Below, piece after piece: positions 44,312 to 55,837 of a stretch of DNA of 64,000 nt; positions within the stretch are counted from its first letter, which is position 1, and each line of letters opens with the position of its first letter. The stretch is from Ochromonas danica (taxonomy: Eukaryota > Sar > Chrysophyceae > Chromulinales > Chromulinaceae). The notes beneath the pieces are model-generated. The model was not told the DNA's origin and searched no databases. It saw nothing but the letters and a program-made list of their open reading frames with translations. The position numbers were made by a program, and so were the translations under genes. The stretch spans positions 58,597-122,596 of the forward strand of contig VKHL01000086.1 of assembly GCA_015146655.1 (NCBI GenBank), read 5' to 3'.

Positions 44312-46617
44312 TCATATAACAGGCATCAAGCTCAGGAAGTCGTACTTGTTCGTACGAATATTGAGAACCCGAGGTAGTGGCTGCTTCTCGTTAGACATTT
44401 GAGTGAATGCAGCTGCACATGCACCGACATCGAAGAACTTCCCAACCCCAATCGAATGAGGCAGAGTCCCTCTAACGAAGGGAGCTGAAAAGGACGAGGA
44501 GCTCCAGGATGTCGTCTTGTTGTTTGCAGCCAGCAACGAAGATCGGGTGGCGTATGGGTGAGATTCAGAAGGGAGGATGTCCGCCGGATCAACTCCCACT
44601 TCTTCACTCGCCGTCTCCTCTTGGTAGAAGTCCACATCGTCATTTTCTTCCAAGGTGAAGCCGCTGTTAGCAGAGAAGGAGCTGGCTCTTGGCTCTGCGG
44701 GGAAGGTCAGCAACTCCTTCGACATCTCCACCTGCAAAAAAACCATCTGATTGACGTTCTCTACCTCCAAATGATATTTCCTGGGTTTCATTTCAATCAG
44801 ATGGCGTAAAGAAGAGAACCTTCCTTCCGAGATTCCCGTGTGTGGCTTTATGTCCATCAACTTCCGTGCTAGGCGTTGGAGAAGAGGATATTCCACATCG
44901 CCCTGCCAAAACTCACGAAAGGAAGAGGTGATGGTTGCTGTGTTAATGGCGGTGATGTATGATATCAGCTCGTTTGCCATATTTGGAACTTCTGCTGGTA
45001 AGTATAGCTCAGTATACCACTCCTTCTGGTGCAGAAAGACGAAGACATGGTCAAGTACTGCCCGAGCATTAGATAGATTCCACTTCTTGGAAGTCATCGC
45101 CGTCCTCTTAAATTGAGGATGGAGAAGAAGAGAGAGAACGAAGAGGAAATCAGTCGAACAGTAGGTGAGACATCGATCCGACAGCAGCTTCATTACTGCC
45201 AATCCCTGTTCCACCGTCAGCAGACCTTCCTCTTCGACGAACTTCCGAAACTTCCAGTCCAAATGCAAAAAGTTGATCAGAATCTGGTCGATCGTGGCCT
45301 GCTCATGCTGCAAGTTTGCAATGGAATCTGCAATTGCGCCGAGAAACTTCGCGAGGACAGCATTCCAGAAGAAGAGGCATTTATCAGTGATATTATTGAT
45401 GATATTTGCATCTGGCCGCGGAAAGTCTTCCTCTTCTGACTCCCCTCTGATAATCAAAGTCTTGAATAAACTCGCAAACCTGTCCACACCTCGAGCCACT
45501 TTGGCAGCTGTATACCATCCGACTTTGAAGAATTTAGGAATCTCCTGCTTGAAGTTCGGATTCTTCTCGATTTCCTTCTTTATTGCAGCATTCCAGCGGT
45601 GAGAGCGGCGGGCGTAGCTCACCATAGAAGCAACACGATGGAAGGTTTCGGAAAAACACTGTATCAGCTCGACAGTGGACTTCTCATTCAGCAAATCCTT
45701 CGTCAGAGAGTTGAGGACGTGAATAGCGCAAGGGACAGAGGCAATGCCAACATTTTTCGTCGACAGCTGCTCTCGCAAAGATTTCATCGTGGTAGTACAG
45801 GCCAGAATATTAGCCAGAGAAAGCGACCACTCTTGGAGCACGGCGTCGATCTTTCCTAGCAGGAAGTCAGTGGTGTGAGAGGCAGATGAAACTTCAATAA
45901 CGAGTTTCAACAAGAAGGATTCCTTCCTGTTCGCCAGCATAATAAAGAGGTATGTCGAGTTCCTCGACGACGACACATCATCAATTCCATCCAGCATCAA
46001 CGTCAGTGCTCTGCAATACCGATACTCATCGAGCTTCCTTTCCGTCCGGTGGCGGTACTCCTTGTATAGGTCGTCGACTCTTTTCCTGGCTGTGTCGCAG
46101 TGTTCCAGGTGCACGCCACGTCGTCGGAATACTTCTCGAAAGAAACATTGTCATAAAGGGAACGAAAAGGAATGTTCCTCGCTATCACCCCCTTCAAAAT
46201 CAGCTTATCATCATCATCGTCATCATCATCTTTGAGGACTTCCGCAATCTCTCCCGCTGAAGTCAAACCAGTTTTTTGCTTCTTCGAGCTATGAACAGCA
46301 ACCACACTCTCCTCCGCTGAAGTCAAACCAGTCTTTTGCTTCTTCGAGCTCTGAACAGCAACCACATACTCTTCCTTCTTGTGTGCAGGAATTTGGGTGC
46401 ATTCGTTCACGTGTTTCAGGCAACGTTGACTTTCTCCACGACACGTTTTATCGCAGAATCGACACTTTGCAAGGCGGCTGGGTGAGTGTGACCCAGACCT
46501 CACGTTATACGCAGAACGAAGGAAAATGCCTGCTGCTGTCCAGAATATGTCAAGGTGATCAGGAGGTTGCAGGAACTCCTGTCTACCGCCGCCTTCTTCT
46601 TCCATGATAGCTTCCAT
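44312..46617 (-). pseudogene. hAT-family transposase gene broken by a frameshift
   Basis: Two frames on the minus strand overlap near 46003-46114. The upstream frame (46617 downward) has an N-terminal BED-like zinc finger (CRFCDKTC...CLKHVNEC) and an acidic run. The downstream frame (to 44312) has the long hAT helical body and the C-terminal dimerisation region (FREFWQGDVEYPLLQRLARKLMDIKPHTG...RFSSLRHL). The downstream frame has no ATG at its beginning, and no splice signals link the two, so a small insertion or deletion near 46110-46130 is the simplest reading. The gene is otherwise long and open (about 750 residues in total). I found no terminal inverted repeats or target-site duplication. 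It is a decayed transposon, a recent inactivation, or a sequencing error. Confidence 0.65.
46251..46370 (-). repeat. Tandem duplication of 60 bp inside the hAT transposase gene
   Basis: Two copies exactly 60 bp apart (about 46251-46310 and 46311-46370) differ at a few positions. Both encode VAVxSSKKQKTGLTSAxE in frame on the minus strand. The KKQK core may be a nuclear localisation signal. Confidence 0.9.
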
Positions 46618-46939
46618 TTCAATAGGAGTAATTCTGCACTAGAGAATATCACAACCCCATAAAACAGTCAAGTTTCAGCGTCTGATTTAAAATGCGAACT
46701 TGTTTGAAGCCCCTGGGGCTTCATGACACAGCAGCAGCCAACACCACAAGGCATGACCCTCGCAACACAATAATAGTGCAGGTGAAGAAGAGAATGAACA
46801 AAGAAAAGGAATTAATTGATCCTTTGACTTTGAAAATGCGATTAAATTAATCTCTTGATTCACTTTATTTTTCAGAGTGTTCCTATTCTATCTCTTTTTA
46901 TCAACAGTTATAGCTTATCATAATCAAGAATCAGAATTC
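46618..46939. other. Intergenic region with a 17-bp dyad
   Basis: The region lies between the divergent starts of the hAT gene and the kinase gene. GAAGCCCC and GGGGCTTC flank a single T at 46706-46722, an almost perfect palindrome. It could be a protein-binding site or a transposon-end remnant. No gene is seen. Confidence 0.5.
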
Positions 46940-48727
46940 ATGGGGAATTGTTGTTGTGAAGCATTGGCTGCGTGTCTGGACTGGAAGACGCCACGCTATC
47001 ACACCATCCCAGATGATCCACACGCACTTGACCCACATGACCCCAGCCAGTGTTGTGCGTATACACCGTCCACTTTTACCGTGAAAACAGCCAGTCACTC
47101 GACATTGCTGGAATCGCCATCCGCTGGCCCTGCTGGAACTAGTGCTGCTGCAGCTACTGCTGCCTCGACTCTGCCTTTACGACTGCAACTACCATCTGAA
47201 TTCCATAAATTCTACGAACTAGGAAAACCTTTAGGGATTGGTACCACTTCGAAGGTCTTCACAGTTCATCGTAAGAAAAGACGGAAAGCACAGGTTGGCA
47301 GTCATGGTCCTATCAAAGACTTGGCCTGTAAGATGATTGATAAGCGCAAACTTACCTTTGGTATGGAAGCACGTGACATACAACCTCTCTTACAACAGCT
47401 GCGAAAAGAAGTTGATATTCTACGTCGTGTAAATCATCCCAACATCGTCACTTATGTTGACTTTTTGGAGTCTAGAGATAAGATTCTTATTATCACAGAA
47501 CGTTTACCTGGAGGAGAATTATTTGATCATCTTATTAATGAAGGATGTTTAAGCGAAGAACAAGCAAGAGAGACACTCTATGGTGTCTTCTCGGCTGTAG
47601 CATATCTACATGATCGTGGTGTTATACATCGTGATATTAAAGCTGAGAATTTAATCTTCTTTACTCATTTAAATGGGAAACAGTCCTTGAAGATGATTGA
47701 CTTTGGTTTCAGCACTATCCTCAAACATGATCTCACTGGTTCTTTCTTGGGGACAGGAGGCTATATTGCACCAGAAATTAGACAAAACAAGATGTATTCT
47801 ACCTCTGTAGATAACTGGGCCTTAGGTGTGTTAATGTATTGTACATTGTCAACTAAACTTCCCTTTCCTGTCTCTGTTGATCCGCTACCTATTGATAAAG
47901 AAGAATGTCAAAAGTTATTGCGATTGCGTTTCCCTAATCGGACATGGGCAACCATCTCAGACAATTGCAAAGACTTGATAATTAGGTTATTAGAGATTGA
48001 TCCCATCAGAAGATTGACAGCAAAAGAAGCATTACAACACCCTTGGGTAAGCACTCACTCACTCTATAGTTTTGTCAAACGGGTCGTAGTTTTTCATGTT
48101 GTTGTTGTTAACGGTCGGTTTGTCTTGTGTGTTGGTTAGTTTCGTCCTGTATCAGGCAGTACTCCAAATAGTTTGAGTGGAAAAGGAAGACGAATAGTAG
48201 GACATTTAAGTGGATTTACACATAGTTTTCGTCTCTCCATTCATCAAGACTCCGAAAAGGAAGAATCCTTGAAGCGTGAAGAGCAAGCCATGACTGAAGA
48301 GGATGATGATATCCATAATCCTTATTGGGAATTGCCATCCTTACAATCAGATCTCCGACGAAGCATGTCTATGCTACAGTTAGAGCGAAGGCGATCTGGA
48401 AAACATGTTCTCTACAGTAAAACCCTTCCCTCTGCCACTTCCACTTCCAATGTCATCAATACGCCAAGCAAAGAGACGGATGAGACGAACTCCCCCTGTT
48501 ATCTAGTGGGTGGGGATAGTCAAGATAGTGACAAGAAGACTCCAGTTCGACAGTTTCGTTTACATAGTGATGGTAGTTTGTTGACAGAAGATATGCTAAG
48601 TCGAGAGGAGACTAGCAGTAAAACAGAGATTGTTCGTCGAGTTTCATTTTGCTTCGATGAAACTCATGATCACCTTGCTGGTGATCTCTTTTACTCAACT
48701 TATTTCAATGAAAATGAAAGAAAGTAA
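46940..48727 (+). CDS. CaMK-like serine/threonine kinase with N-terminal lipidation motif
   Basis: Likely exons are 46940-48046 and 48140-48727, giving 564 aa. The start is the ATG of MGNCCCEALAACL; Gly2 with Cys at 4-6 is a classic N-myristoylation plus palmitoylation site, suggesting membrane attachment. The kinase domain spans about residues 95-370: GIGTTSKVFTV, the Lys in LACKMIDKRK, HRDIKAENLIF, DFGFS, GGYIAPE and HPW at the end. All catalytic residues are present, and the sequence is closest to CaMK/CDPK-type kinases. The tail (about 370-564) is Ser-rich and basic with no EF hands, so it is not a calcium-dependent CDPK. Its target is unknown. Confidence 0.85.
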
Positions 48728-48925
48728 TTACATGAGATGAGTGATTGATAGGTTTGAATTTAGTGAAACAACAACAACAAAAACAACAACTGTATTTTAG
48801 TGTATCTTGGGCGTTGAGACCTTTGTATATTATTTTGGAATTAAACAGAGCAGCAGCTACCGTACAGCATTCTTTCCACCATTACTTCTTCACCCGTCTT
48901 TTCTTCATAGATAATGAGATTGTCG

Positions 48926-51900
48926 TCAAGCATTCTGCAGATTACGATCTTCAAGTGTGCCTCTTTCTTCAGCAAGCAAGGCATCTGTGTCAGCATCCAA
49001 TTTCTCGGACTCACGAGGGGGACGAGGCGGGGCCGTAGCTATGATACCTAATTTGATGTGAAGAGGAGTGTAGGCAGCATCCCAATCATAAGATTTCCCA
49101 CCCAGTAGCAAAGACAAATAGCCAATACCCAAGTAGGAATCCATGAGAAAGAGCATGATGACAGTCAAGACCAGCATGGCAGCGCCATAGTCAGGAAGAG
49201 ACATGGATCCTGTTGGTCTTGGTGCATATGGCTTCTTAACAGAAGAAGATGATGATAATGATGATGCGGACTTCTGCATTAACTCAGGATGATGAAGAAT
49301 GAAAGCATTAGCAATCATCTGTCCCATTACTTCATAGACATCTTCTGTATAATGAATTCCATCTACTGAATGACTCTCACGCACAGCTGAAGCAGTTTGA
49401 CCATTAATAATAACTTGTACATGATTTCGAATAGCAGAATTACGAACTGCTTGCCGATATTGTGTAAGCATTTGTTCATTCATAAACTGTCGCTTTTCTT
49501 CTGATAACAATCGATCATCTAGAATAACAGTTGGTAATAACCACATCTTGACAGGCTTGACAGAGCCAGAGGAGGAGTTGTTGTTATTATTACTAAATTT
49601 AGACAACAGAGTTGATAACTCATTTAAAGATTGGCTAAACTGTCCAACATTATGATAATAAAGTGCATCCCATAAAGATGCTCCCATGACAATGATATCT
49701 GCTTCTTGGAGTGTTTTACTTTCTCGTTGTAATAATGAGGTTATATTTTGTAAGAAAGGAGTCCAATAGAATTTGAAAGAAGTTGTATTACTAAAAGAAG
49801 GATAATAATTCATATCCTGATGTTTAAAGATATAAGAATGATTTTGATCATAAGTATGATCAACAGAAGAGAGGAAACCATGATAAGCTGATCGTACAAT
49901 TGAGTCACCAATGAATGCCACACGCTTATTCTTAAAGCTGGTCTGCAAGGAGATTGGAGTATATCTATGAATAGGACAACTAGGACCTATCACAGCAGAA
50001 TCCCATATCCATTGCTCTTTAACACAGTAAGCAACTTGTTTCTCACCAGAACTCTCTCCACAAGGACCCACTGCCCAATGTCCATTTGAGATAGCATCCA
50101 AACAATCATGTGAAGGACCAACATTAGCTTTCTTTGCATTGGTAGTTGGTAATGAATTAGAAAGATAGGGCGATTCATCAGTGGAATTGTTGCCTCGAAG
50201 CAATAGGAAGACTAAGACGATAGCAAAGCCTGCCCCCATCAACTTGATGAATCTCAATTGATATTGTTGATACAAGGATTGTTCAGCTGCTGAGGTGGCA
50301 AAGCGGATAATCACAAAGAGAGAGACCACGGCAAGTCCAAAGCAAGTCAGAACCACTTCCAACATACCCATCTCTAATAAAATCAACACCTCAGCCAAAC
50401 CCCAACACAACACCATCAGACCCGCAAGACCTAAACCATTCTTCATGGCCAGATTCTTATCATCTGGAAGAATCATTCCTCTGTATATATAATAGTAGCA
50501 ACAACAAACAAGGCATGAAAACATGTTAGAGTCAATGTAAGAGAAAGACTAACAGAGACTTACCTGAGAGACATTGTGAGACGGTATAACTCCTTGGAAA
50601 CAGCAAAGAAGACCAAAGTAGCCAAAGCAAAGTTAACCCAAGGATTACCAGGTGTAATCGTCCACAAGGTCTTAGCATTGGAAGACAACCAAATATGATG
50701 TTGAAGTAAATATGTTTCTAAGGTTGTCTTACCCAAATCATGTAAACTCATACTAACACCTGATCGAATAGACGGTGTAATATTACGAAAGAAGATATAC
50801 GCTGTCAGAGGAATAATGGCCATATAAGAATGTGTCAGGTTATAGTTTATCTTATCTAGTGGATAGTAAGTCCAGCACCACCATAAGAATAATGAACCCA
50901 TTAACACAGCACCAATCGTCAATGAAGGACCTTTCGCAATTTTGAAATATTGTTCTGCTAAAGGATAATTTAAAGCAAAAATCATTCCTAAGAAAGTAGA
51001 CCAATGATCTAAAGAAGTTCGAAAATACCATTCCCAAACACTTCCACTTGATGCACCAATTACCTTTTCTGTACCTAACCATGCGAATAAGAAGTCAAAC
51101 AATCCACCATTTATATCCCATATTACATAAATGATGATAGCTAAGAATAGCAGTTTGAATCGAATCCCCCATTTTGTATTATTAATAGAAGAGAAGAGAT
51201 ACATAGTAACGTAGACCATTAAGAAATAAAAAGTGTGCATAGGGCAGATATAATAGAGAATATAGGTATTTCCATGTGTCCACATTAACAATAGCACAGA
51301 GAAGTTTAATCTCCATAACATTTGTACAATACGTAACCAAGAGAAATCTTGCTTTGTATAGAAGAAGGAGAAGTTACCAAAGCCTGTCATCCAGACATAG
51401 CAAGTAATCATGACACGAACACTATTGTAGACTTCTTCTGCATGGAAATAATGGTATAATAAGAAGATGAATTGCATCCATCCTTTCCATTCCTCTGTTT
51501 GTTCACGTCCTAATAGAGAGAGATCATGTACTGGCTTGATCGTATAGATAGCATAGGCAAAGAATAAGATCAAGACAAAGACAAACAAATCGCGTGAATA
51601 GGATTTCGTGGAATGTGGGAAAAGCCAACAATATTCGCAAATATAGGTCATTGCTAAAATACAACTTAAACGAGCAAACTCAGTAGTGAGATTAGCAAAA
51701 CAATCTAAACTGCCTTTAAAAGGTTTAGATAGTTCTTTTTCTTTCTCTTTCTTGATTTTACCATCCGTGACGACTTCTGAAGATTGTCTTGGTTGTGATT
51801 GTTGTTGCTGTTGCTGTTGTTGTATGTACTTGATCAAAGAAAAGAAAGCAAACAAGCAGAGGTTAGTACCAAAGAACAACATCATCATTATTGTAGTGGC

Positions 51901-52041
51901 ACCAAATGGTGCAGGACGACTTGGTGTGGTGACCATATTATCAAAAGTGGATAATGACTTCCAATATTCAAAACTCACAATATTAGAATACGAAGAAGAA
52001 GTTGATAATGATGAGGATGAGCCGATGAGGTGATCGGACAT
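48926..52041 (-). CDS. CAS1-type O-acetyltransferase fused to SGNH/PC-esterase domain in reversed order
   Basis: Likely exons are 52041-50564 and 50480-48926, giving 1,010 aa; the join reads SLRGMILPDD in frame. Residues 40-490 are a multi-pass Cas1p/CASD1 acyltransferase domain: EQTEEWKGWMQFIFLLYHYF, ITCYVWMTGFGNFSFFY, MLWRLNF and YYICPMHTFYFLMVY are near-diagnostic. More helices follow to about residue 590. An SGNH/PC-esterase domain then runs from about 620 to 890, with the GDS block FIGDSIVR near 683, MGASLWD, and DGIHY near 866. A last helix and a cytosolic tail end the protein. In animal CASD1 the SGNH domain comes first. Such enzymes O-acetylate sugars in the Golgi; the glycan here is unknown. 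Confidence 0.85.
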
Positions 52042-52506
52042 TCAAACAGGATGGATAAAAGAGTTTTGTTGTTTAGATGATTTCATGCACGCGCTGTCTG
52101 CTGCTGCTTGCGCAATGGAGCGGTTGGTCTCTTCTTAAGTTAACTGTGTAAAAGGAGTTAGTTGCAGGGTGTATGAAGCGCAGGCAGTGCATAATTTTAG
52201 CCATCATAAAGATCGTAATAAGTTGTTAAGACTTGATAGGACTAATATTACTACTTCTATTAGGAGAATCCCAACATATACTGGAACGCAGCATGTACTC
52301 GTTAGTCTGTCTGCTCCTGTCACAGATGAAGCAAAGGAGAGTGAGGTGATATGTTAACTTAAGAGGGGAGGGTTGTTGTGATGTGATGATGTGGTCTCTT
52401 CCTCCTCTCATGGAACAGAATGAGATCGACTAGATTCCTATCACAAATCTATCTTAGAACTGTTTCACTTTGATATCATCTCATGTCTTATCCCCTTGAA
52501 TAGACA
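52042..52506. other. Divergent promoter region between CAS1-like and ADPRM-like genes
   Basis: It is AT-rich, about 465 bp, with a 62-codon open stretch at 52169-52357 that has no family resemblance. It probably carries both promoters. Confidence 0.4.
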
Positions 52507-53835
52507 ATGAAGAAAGAGTTAGTATTCACCTTGTTCTCTATTTTCTTCTTATGGTTGTTCACTTTACCAGTTTTTTCATTTTTCCACACTTTGTCTTCTT
52601 CTTCTTCTTCTTCTTCTACTACTACTACTACTTCTTCTACCCTGCTGACAGTAAGAACTACTCCTAGTAGATCTAAACGACTGGTACCATTGCGAATAGA
52701 AAGACATTCTGTCTCGCTTACTCAAGCAGCAGCAGCTGGCACTTCATCTTCTTCATGTTTTCAATTTGGTGTAATCGCAGATATCCAACATGCCAATGCG
52801 AATGATGCCATGAATTTCCAAGGAACTAAATTAAGAAGATATAGATCTAGTTTAGATATTTACAAACAAGCTGTCACAACATGGGAGAGAAACTATCAAG
52901 TTGATTTCTCCTTAATCTTAGGTGATACTATAGATGGACGAGCAGCCTCCATGAATAATCATTTTGAATGCTTGTCATCTGTCTTAAAGATTGCCTCTTA
53001 TCAGAAAAGTCCTACTTTCTTTTGTTTTGGTAATCATTGTCATTATTGCTTTGATCGTACTGAGTTAAAAGCATTAATCTCAAATTCATTTGAAAAGCTT
53101 TCTCGTGGTCATGGTTCAGATCAAGAGGATCTTGATGTTAATAAGAAGAAGAAGAAAGAGTCTTCAAGTCTGAAAGATTCTCTGGGCAGGATGATATCTT
53201 GTGGAGAATGTCTTGGACTGAACTATTCTTGGTCGCCTCGACCAGGATGGCGTTTTATTTCTATTGATAGCTATGATGTCTCTCTTATTGGATCCACGAG
53301 TATTGGACATCGTGAACAAGCAGAGACACTTCTTTCAGAACATAACCCGAATGATCTTTCTGTCTCAGGTGGATGGTTTCAAGGATTATCAGATGATAAG
53401 ATGCGTTATGTTCCTTATAACGGAGCTGTGAGTCAGAACCAGTTAGATTGGTTGGAAATGTTGCTGGCATCGAGTTATATCAACGATGAAAAAGTAGTAA
53501 TTTTCTGTCACCAACCAGTCTATTCTCCTGATCGTCCCAAGTCTTTGGTATGGAATTCTGAAGAAGTGTTGGATGTAATTCATCGTTTTGATGACACTGT
53601 TGTGATGTGGATTGCTGGTCACGATCATGATGGACAAGCTGCAATTGACTCGCGTGGTATATACCACATTATTCCACCTGCTCCAATTGAATGTGAGCCA
53701 GGTGATACAGCATTTGGAGTGGTAGAGGTTCATGCAGATCATCTTCGGTGGAACTGGCATGGCTCGCTTCCTCAGAAAACTTGGCATGCCTGGCCTACCA
53801 CTATTCCAATCCATCGAAGGAAGTCTCACATTTGA
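52507..53835 (+). CDS. ADPRM-like Mn-dependent ADP-ribose/CDP-alcohol diphosphatase, possibly plastid-targeted
   Basis: This is a single exon of 442 aa. The metallophosphatase motifs are FGVIADIQHA, LGDTIDG, FGNHCHYCF, FCHQPVYSP and GHDHDG, in the order of the ADPRM family, with the opening Asp-Ile-Gln typical of that family. It would cleave ADP-ribose or CDP-choline/ethanolamine/glycerol to nucleoside monophosphates. The first 27 residues are a signal peptide (ELVFTLFSIFFLWLFTLPVFS) followed by Phe-Phe and a Ser/Thr run of about 20 residues, which fits a bipartite leader of a red secondary plastid. Secretion is the alternative. An extra Lys/Glu/Ser-rich loop lies near residue 215. Its 3' end is 46 bp from the convergent TAF4-like gene. 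Confidence 0.75.
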   Translation: MKKELVFTLFSIFFLWLFTLPVFSFFHTLSSSSSSSSTTTTTSSTLLTVRTTPSRSKRLVPLRIERHSVSLTQAAAAGTSSSSCFQFGVIADIQHANANDAMNFQGTKLRRYRSSLDIYKQAVTTWERNYQVDFSLILGDTIDGRAASMNNHFECLSSVLKIASYQKSPTFFCFGNHCHYCFDRTELKALISNSFEKLSRGHGSDQEDLDVNKKKKKESSSLKDSLGRMISCGECLGLNYSWSPRPGWRFISIDSYDVSLIGSTSIGHREQAETLLSEHNPNDLSVSGGWFQGLSDDKMRYVPYNGAVSQNQLDWLEMLLASSYINDEKVVIFCHQPVYSPDRPKSLVWNSEEVLDVIHRFDDTVVMWIAGHDHDGQAAIDSRGIYHIIPPAPIECEPGDTAFGVVEVHADHLRWNWHGSLPQKTWHAWPTTIPIHRRKSHI

Positions 53836-53881
53836 ATGCTTATATAACATTGAGCAAAATTATGCCTCTCTCCTAACAAGA

Positions 53882-55791
53882 CTATGAGTGACTAGAACGC
53901 AGCTTCCAGCGTGCAATGCTACGCCCCAGAGGCTCTGCAAGAGACTTGTCGCTGCTTGCACCACCGTTGTTGCTTGCATGATAACGGCTGATGGCAGCTA
54001 TCACATCGTCGTAGCTAACGACATTGCTTCGGTTCTCGATCTTCAGAGGACATTTCTGAAGCTGAAATCTGCTTTCTGGTTCTGTTGATGATCCATCAAC
54101 TCGACGAGAATCCGCTAAAGAGGAAGAAGAGAGTGCGGATGCACTGTGATTAGCCCCATGTCCTCCATCTTCTTTGCCAGGCCGACGTCTTTTGTTCACT
54201 CCAGGTCCCAGTTGGCATCGAGTCGCTATTTCCGCTCGTTGCGCTACGTCGACCCATTGTTCCCAAGAGAGCAAACCCTTTTTCTCGGCCGCATCCTGTA
54301 ATATGCAAGTATTTCATGTTAGTTAGACAAGTCGATAACCCTCAGTTAATAATTGCTCAATCCACTAACATCTTGAGACCACCATGGTGGTTCAATGTCT
54401 CCACTGCTTCCACCTTTCTTCTTGGCGCCAATAACCTTTGCTCGCTCTTCGTCATACTCCATCATTTGTTCCTTCAGCGTTTGTTCCTCTCTTTGCAGCG
54501 TCTCCGTGCAGAGCGCAGCAATCTGTTCTTCCTCTTGCTTCAAAATCTCCGCTACTGGAGGGCCCCACTTCAATCCAATTGTACTCGAGTAGTCATCTCC
54601 AACTTTATCACCAATTCGACCAACCATACTACGTAAAAGTCCACGATAAATATCGATAGTTCCTAGATTATTGCGACGCTTGGTTTGCCGAATTCCAGTT
54701 TCGATAATATACTTAAAATGCAACTGAAGTGCTTCTGACAGAGCTTGTTGAGCACCAGGAGTCATATTCTTGAGTCCCCCACCACCTACGCATGAAGCCA
54801 GTCCCAGTTGCATCATGGGACGATCAACCAAATGAAAATACTGCCAGCTTTGACTCAACGCCGAAGTTGAAGAAGCTGCCGACAGGTTGGAAGAACTTAA
54901 TGTGTTCACAGTACCCGCAGAAACCCCACTGTTGATTGTACGGGGTACAGCCTTAGGTCTTTGCTCTTCTTCCTTTACAGTAGCGCTATTAACTGTTGAG
55001 GAGGAGACAACCACGACATCAGTGGAAGCGTTGCTATCCTCCTTTCCGTTGCTTTTCTCTTTATATTTGTTTGCACTGATGGTCTGCTCTGGCTGTGGCA
55101 CTGGAGCAAGTGCTTTGTTGTCAAGAATCTTGGCAAAACTATTATTTATTTTTTGTTCTCCTTCACGTTTAACTTGAAGTTCCTGTGGAGGACTTGATAC
55201 AGGAGGTGTCAGTATGGACGGTAGTAATTGCTGGGGTTTCGTTTGTTGTGCTGATTGTTGTTGTAGTGCTTGTTGCTGCAACTGACGCTGCTGGAATTGT
55301 TGCTGCAAGGGTTGCTGTGCTTGCGAATTTTGATGCTGCATCAATTGTTGCATTGCTTGCTGTTGTATTGGACGTTGTTGGGGCTGATGCTGTTGCAGTT
55401 GCTGATGCTGCAAATGTTGTTGTGCCTGCTGTTGCTGGAACTGCTGGTGGTGTAGATTCGGCTGCTGCTGCTGCTGTATTTGCTGCTGTTGAGATTGCTG
55501 CCGCATTTGCTGATATGGTGCTTGTTGTTGCACTTGCTGTTGCATTTGTTGGAGTTGCGGCCCCTGTTGTGCTTGTGCTTGTTGGTAAGGTGCTTGCTTC
55601 TGCATCTGCTGCTGTATTTGTTGCTGTGGTGGATGGTAAGGCGCTTGTTGTAGCATTTGCTGTTGCTGCGATCCTTGCTGCGCTTGTTGATAAAGCATTT
55701 GCTGTTGCGAGCCTTGCTGTACTTGCTGGTAAGGCGTTTGTTGCTGCAATTGCTGCTGTTGTTGCTGGGCAAGTTGGTACGATGGTGCTTG

Positions 55792-55837
<46 letters not shown>

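Noticed and set aside
52169-52357. 62-codon frame between the CAS1-like and ADPRM-like genes
   Set aside because: It has no family resemblance and lies in the shared promoter region.
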